Assembly: GCA_020047725.1 (NCBI GenBank) | Contig: JAIFNM010000070.1 | Location: forward strand, 1 to 8,178 | Length of the DNA stretch: 8,178 bases | Direction of reading: 5' to 3' | Source of the DNA: Betaproteobacteria bacterium | GTDB taxonomy: Bacteria > Pseudomonadota > Gammaproteobacteria > Burkholderiales > Rhodocyclaceae | Shown here: positions 5,285 through 8,178 of the stretch, one piece after another | Position numbering within the stretch: position 1 is the first letter of the stretch | Layout: every line of letters starts with the position of its first letter | The notes under the pieces: generated by a model | Told to the model about the DNA's origin: nothing | The model's input: the letters and a program-made list of their open reading frames with translations, nothing else | The model's database searches: none | Program-made: the position numbers and the translations under genes

Positions 5285-6208
5285 ATGCTTTATCTCTATT
5301 CACCGGATCAGCAGGAACTGTACGGCCGCCTGTTCCGGGAGGCATTGCCTGATCTTCCGATCGCCTGCTGGCCGCAGGATGTGGAGGCCAGCGCCGTCAC
5401 GCATACGGCTGTCTGGATGCCTCCGGCCGGTTTCTTCAGCCGCTTTCCAAACCTTCAAGTCATCTTTGCCCTGGGTGCCGGCGTCGACAAACTCCTGCGC
5501 AGGGATGACATTCCCGAGCAGGCGACCATCATCCGGCTCACTGACGCCGGGATGGCGCAGCAGATGGCTGAATACTGCCTGTACGGCGTACTGCATTACC
5601 AGCGCCAGATGGATGTCTATCAGCGCCAGCAACGAGCCAGTCGCTGGCTCCCGCAGGCAACACGCCTGGCGGGCAATATCCGGGTGACGATCCTGGGCCT
5701 GGGGCAGCTCGGAACGCACGTCGGTCAAACGCTGGCCACACTGGGGTACCAGGTCAACGGCTGGAGCCGCCAGCCGCGACAGATCGAACAGATTGCTTGC
5801 ACCCACGGCGACGCCGCGCTGCGCAAACTGCTGCCGGAAACGGACGTCCTGTTCTGCATTTTGCCGGCAACGCAGGAAACCCGTCACCTGCTTAACGCCG
5901 AACGCCTCGGATGGCTGCCAGCGGACGCCGCCATCATCAACGCCGGGCGCGGCTCACTGATTGATCAGAGCGCGCTGCTCAAGCATCTGGATCAGGGCCA
6001 GCTGCGTTTTGCGCTGCTCGACGTTTTTGCCGAAGAGCCGCTCGCTGAAGATCACCCGCTGTGGACACATCCGCGCGTACTCATCACCCCGCACGTCGCC
6101 GCGAACACCATCCCGGAAGAAGCCGTCGCGCAGATCGCCGCCAACCTGCGCGCCCTTGCCGATGGACGGCCTGTTACTGGCCGGGTTGATCGGTTAGCCG
6201 GCTACTGA
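5285..6208 (+). CDS. ghrA: D-2-hydroxyacid dehydrogenase, glyoxylate/hydroxypyruvate reductase A type (307 aa)
   Basis: GhrA-type enzymes reduce glyoxylate to glycolate and hydroxypyruvate to glycerate in the cytoplasm with NAD(P)H. The N-terminal substrate domain covers about 1-95 and 275-307, with the substrate loop LGAGVDKL at 63-70. The Rossmann domain covers about 96-274, with the nucleotide motif GLGQLG at 138-143 followed by WSR at 160-162, where the Arg favours NADPH. The catalytic triad is complete: R222 (NAGRGS), E251 (AEEPL) and H270 (TPHVAA). The length fits E. coli GhrA (312). ATG 5285 is chosen over the out-of-frame ATG at 5281; AGGAGG (5275-5280) is 4 nt upstream. The gene is divergent from the sulfur operon and converges on the 71-residue gene with only 8 nt between stops. 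Substrate preference within the family cannot be told from sequence alone. Confidence 0.88.
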   Translation: MLYLYSPDQQELYGRLFREALPDLPIACWPQDVEASAVTHTAVWMPPAGFFSRFPNLQVIFALGAGVDKLLRRDDIPEQATIIRLTDAGMAQQMAEYCLYGVLHYQRQMDVYQRQQRASRWLPQATRLAGNIRVTILGLGQLGTHVGQTLATLGYQVNGWSRQPRQIEQIACTHGDAALRKLLPETDVLFCILPATQETRHLLNAERLGWLPADAAIINAGRGSLIDQSALLKHLDQGQLRFALLDVFAEEPLAEDHPLWTHPRVLITPHVAANTIPEEAVAQIAANLRALADGRPVTGRVDRLAGY

Positions 6209-6216
6209 GCCTTGAT

Positions 6217-6432
6217 CTAGACGCGTTCCAGACAGGCTCGAATCCGTTCGATGGTTTGCTCCACCGGAGCGCGCGTGGACACCTCAAGGCCGAGATTGCG
6301 CGCGATGGCGTTAACCCTGCCCGGATAAAGAGGAATACCGCCGTTATCGATGGCACGGATGAGCTTTTTGGCCAGCGCGATTTCCGGCGGAATCCTGCGC
6401 TTGAACAGCCGTCTCTTTATCCAGTTGAGCAT
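6217..6432 (-). CDS. Small basic conserved-looking hypothetical protein (71 aa)
   Basis: I do not recognise a named family, but it reads as a real protein and resembles small hypotheticals I associate with Rhodocyclales. It has a very basic N-terminus (MLNWIKRRLFKRR) that could bind nucleic acid or the membrane surface. A helical region follows (about 16-29, PEIALAKKLIRAID), then a Gly/Pro turn (GGIPLYPGRV) and two more helices ending ERIRACLERV. ATG 6432 is chosen because the longer open frame up to 6636 runs through repeat DNA and lacks protein character. No strong ribosome binding site is seen. It converges on the reductase gene, 8 nt from its stop. A function should not be guessed. Confidence 0.65.
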   Translation of the reverse strand: MLNWIKRRLFKRRIPPEIALAKKLIRAIDNGGIPLYPGRVNAIARNLGLEVSTRAPVEQTIERIRACLERV

Positions 6433-6513
6433 GTTGGATCGTGCTTCCGTGTTTCGATGGCGACATGATCGCACAGCGCCTGAACTATCGCTGCCCCAGC
6501 GAAAGTGATGCGC

Positions 6514-6628
6514 GCAAGCCAATAACGACGAGGATCTCAGAACGGAGGCTCTGCAAGCCAATATCCATGAGGATCTCCGAGGCCTATCCTCTGCAATCCA
6601 ATACCCATGCGGGTCTTCAGGCCGCAGG
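6514..6628. repeat. Three diverged 39-40 bp tandem repeats in an intergenic region
   Basis: Units start at 6514, 6553 and 6593, each opening with GCAAGCCAATA or GCAATCCAATA and carrying GAGGATCTC or GCGGGTCTT about 17 bp on. Units 1 and 2 share most of their first 26 bp; unit 3 is more diverged. The period is not a multiple of three throughout, which argues against coding. They lie between the 5' end of the small basic gene and the 3' end of the DUF1015 gene. Apart from these units and the hairpin at 6643-6669, the 249 bp between 6433 and 6681 shows nothing I can support. Confidence 0.65.
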
Positions 6629-6642
6629 CGAACCATGCCGCT

Positions 6643-6669
6643 CCGGCACCCGTGATCGAAGGGCGCCGG
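6643..6669 (-). terminator. Hairpin after the DUF1015 gene, possible terminator
   Basis: CCGGCACCC (6643-6651) and GGGCGCCGG (6661-6669) pair over 9 positions with one wobble around a 9 nt loop, 12 nt after the stop on the - strand. No T run follows, so it may be a Rho-dependent end or an mRNA-stabilising hairpin and not a true intrinsic terminator. Confidence 0.4.
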
Positions 6670-6681
6670 CCATCAATTGAC

Positions 6682-7923
6682 TCAGTCCAGCACGTGCGAT
6701 GCCAGCCCGTCGGCGAGCTTGGGCTCGAACCAGGTCGACTTCGGCGGCATGACCTCACCGGCGTCGGCGACCGACATCAGTTCGCTGAGCTGCGTTGGAT
6801 ACATGGCGAAGGCCACAGCCATTTCGCCACTATCGACACGCTTCTCCAGTTCGCCAAGCCCTCGGATGCCGCCGACGAAATCGATGCGCGTGTCACGGCG
6901 CAGATCGGCGATCCCCAGTAGCGGACCGAGGATCTGCTCGGAGAGGACCGAAACGTCGAGGCAACGCACCGGGTCGTGCGTGGGCACGAGCTCTGGCTTG
7001 ATCGCCAGTTGATACCAGCGTTTGTCGAGATACAGACCGAACTGGCCGGTGACTTGCGGTGCAGCGCGCCCGTCGCTCGGTGTGACCGTGCAGCGCTCGG
7101 CGACAGCCTTCAGGAAATTCTCGACGCTGTGGCCGTTGAGATCGCGCACCACGCGGTTGTAGTCGAAGATGCGCATCTGCCGGGCCGGGAAGATCACGGC
7201 GAGGAAGGATTCAGCCGACTCCGGCAGACCTTTCCCGCGCCGCGCCGCGGCGACGCGCGAGGCGGCGGCCGAACGGTGGTGACCATCAGCGATGTAGAGC
7301 GCCGGCATGGCGTCGATCACGCGGGTGATTTTCGCGATCGTGGCTTCGTCGTCGATCAGCCAGACCGTGTGCTTGATGCCGTCGTCAGCGGTGAGGTCGG
7401 CAATCGGCGTGCCGGCGGTGGCGCTAGCCACCAGGCGTTCGGCTTCGTCGCTGTCTGGATGCGCGAGCAGCACCGGGCCGGTCTGCGCGTTGAGCGTCTC
7501 GACCTGGCGGACGCGGTCGTCTTCCTTGTCCGGCCGGGTGAACTCGTGCTTGCGGATGCGGTTAGTGTCGTAGTGGGCGACCGAGGCCGCAGCGATCAGG
7601 CCGGTTTGTGTATGCGAGCCCATTACCAGACGGTAAGCGTAGTAGCAGGGCTTGGCATCGCGGATCAGGATGCCGTCGGCGATGAGCTTCCTGAGGTTCT
7701 CCGCGGATTTGGCGTAGACCTCGGGCGCGTAGTGGTCGACCTCCGGCGGCAGGTCAATTTCAGCCTTGGAAATGTGCAGGAATGAATGCGGCTTGCCGAC
7801 AGCACGCACGCGGGCTTCGTCGCTGGAAAGAACGTCGTAGGGTGGTGCTGCGACATCAGCGGCGTGCTCAGAGCGCGGGCGCAGTGCCGGGAAGGGGCGG
7901 ATCAAGGATGGGGCAGAAAACAC
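6682..7923 (-). CDS. DUF1015 domain-containing protein (413 aa)
   Basis: DUF1015 (PF06245) proteins are soluble and of unknown function, and are often encoded next to serine biosynthesis genes. The family landmarks are all here: the N-terminal RPFPALRPR with APPYDV (26-31), KHEFTRPDKEDDR (125-137), the central ADGHHRSAA (212-220) with its paired histidines, and the C-terminal MPPKSTWFEPKLADGL (392-407). The length is usual for the family. The start is GTG 7923, supported by AGGAG (7934-7930) 6 nt upstream; no suitable ATG is present. It follows the serA stop by 36 nt on the same strand, so the two are probably one transcript. This suggests a role tied to phosphoserine or serine metabolism, though no reaction is established that I can cite. 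Confidence 0.92.
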   Translation of the reverse strand: MFSAPSLIRPFPALRPRSEHAADVAAPPYDVLSSDEARVRAVGKPHSFLHISKAEIDLPPEVDHYAPEVYAKSAENLRKLIADGILIRDAKPCYYAYRLVMGSHTQTGLIAAASVAHYDTNRIRKHEFTRPDKEDDRVRQVETLNAQTGPVLLAHPDSDEAERLVASATAGTPIADLTADDGIKHTVWLIDDEATIAKITRVIDAMPALYIADGHHRSAAASRVAAARRGKGLPESAESFLAVIFPARQMRIFDYNRVVRDLNGHSVENFLKAVAERCTVTPSDGRAAPQVTGQFGLYLDKRWYQLAIKPELVPTHDPVRCLDVSVLSEQILGPLLGIADLRRDTRIDFVGGIRGLGELEKRVDSGEMAVAFAMYPTQLSELMSVADAGEVMPPKSTWFEPKLADGLASHVLD

Positions 7924-7959
7924 GGAAATCTCCTAAAAAGGGGGAATGGGGGCAAGGTG

Positions 7960-8178
7960 CTAGACCGGCAAATACCGCACACGCACCACGCCGCCGATGG
8001 TGGCCAACTGATCAATGGCTTTCTGTGCCACAGCGCTTCCCACATCGACCAGCGTGATAGCCAGTTCGCCCCTCGACTTATTCAGCATGCTACAAACCGA
8101 CAACCCCTCGCCGGCCAGTACCGCCGAGATCTGAGCCGTCACGTCCGGCGCATTGGCGCTGGCAATCGCCAGCCGGAA
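7960..8178 (-). CDS. serA: D-3-phosphoglycerate dehydrogenase, C-terminal ACT domain (partial, 5' end outside the window)
   Basis: SerA oxidises 3-phosphoglycerate to 3-phosphohydroxypyruvate, the first committed step of serine synthesis. Only the last 72 residues are in the window. They form an ACT domain, starting FRLAIASANAPDV and ending GGVVRVRYLPV, and align without gaps over their first 24 positions to the end of E. coli SerA (RLMHIHENRPGV and onward). The catalytic and NAD domains lie beyond base 8178. Of the E. coli serine-binding residues, N346 is matched, but H344 and N364 both align with Ser, so feedback control may differ. The apparent internal GTG start at 8142 is not the real start. 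Other ACT proteins are possible, but the ending and the adjacent DUF1015 gene favour SerA. Confidence 0.82.
   Translation of the reverse strand, partial: FRLAIASANAPDVTAQISAVLAGEGLSVCSMLNKSRGELAITLVDVGSAVAQKAIDQLATIGGVVRVRYLPV

Noticed and set aside
5300..5887. 195-codon open frame on the - strand
   Set aside because: It is antisense to the GhrA-like gene with its intact catalytic triad and shows no protein family character.
6976..7785. 269-codon open frame on the + strand
   Set aside because: It is antisense to the DUF1015 gene, whose family motifs are complete; the long frame is a by-product of GC-rich codon use.

Overview
The window joins two unlike pieces of DNA. Bases 1 to about 3,370 are AT-rich (about one third GC by eye) and use A/T-ending codons. 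From about 3,372 to the end the DNA is GC-rich (about 60% by eye) and carries betaproteobacterial-style core genes: SerA, a DUF1015 protein, a GhrA-like reductase and a BigR-like sulfur operon. The host is probably a betaproteobacterium, perhaps Rhodocyclales (Dechloromonas/Azonexus-like). That placement is inferred from protein flavour and composition, not from a search. The AT-rich part looks like the right end of a horizontally acquired island.

AT-rich part. Bases 2-228 hold the apparent frameshifted 3' end of a gene that enters from the left. Two transcription units on the + strand follow. One is a 78-residue single-pass membrane protein (432-668). The other is a 638-residue protein I cannot assign (869-2785). 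Each unit is preceded by a copy of the same ~41 bp element (314-354 and 712-753) and followed by a hairpin with nearly identical arms (674-705 and 2791-2820), so the two genes look like successive cassettes. On the - strand lies an H-NS-family gene (2915-3223), with a perfect 12 bp hairpin downstream and a second terminator-like hairpin in its leader. The island ends near 3,371, next to what looks like the orphaned right half of an intrinsic terminator.

GC-rich part. A four-gene operon on the - strand (5101 to 3505) encodes an ArsR/BigR-type repressor with two cysteines spaced as in persulfide sensors, two half-size YeeE/YedE (TsuA-like) sulfur transport proteins, and an OsmC-family protein. 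It has a near-consensus promoter with a small palindrome at the expected start site. Together these suggest uptake of reduced sulfur, thiol/peroxide handling and sulfide-responsive control. Divergent to it is a GhrA-like glyoxylate/hydroxypyruvate reductase (5285-6208). This converges on a 71-residue conserved-looking small protein (6217-6432). A 249 bp intergenic stretch with three diverged 39-40 bp tandem repeats follows. The window ends in a - strand pair, the 3' end of serA (ACT domain) and a DUF1015 gene, probably co-transcribed.

The most unusual material is the AT-rich cassette pair, above all the 638-residue protein with its own strong promoter and an operator-like palindrome, next to an H-NS-like protein with an altered DNA-binding core motif. 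No named defence system can be claimed from sequence alone.
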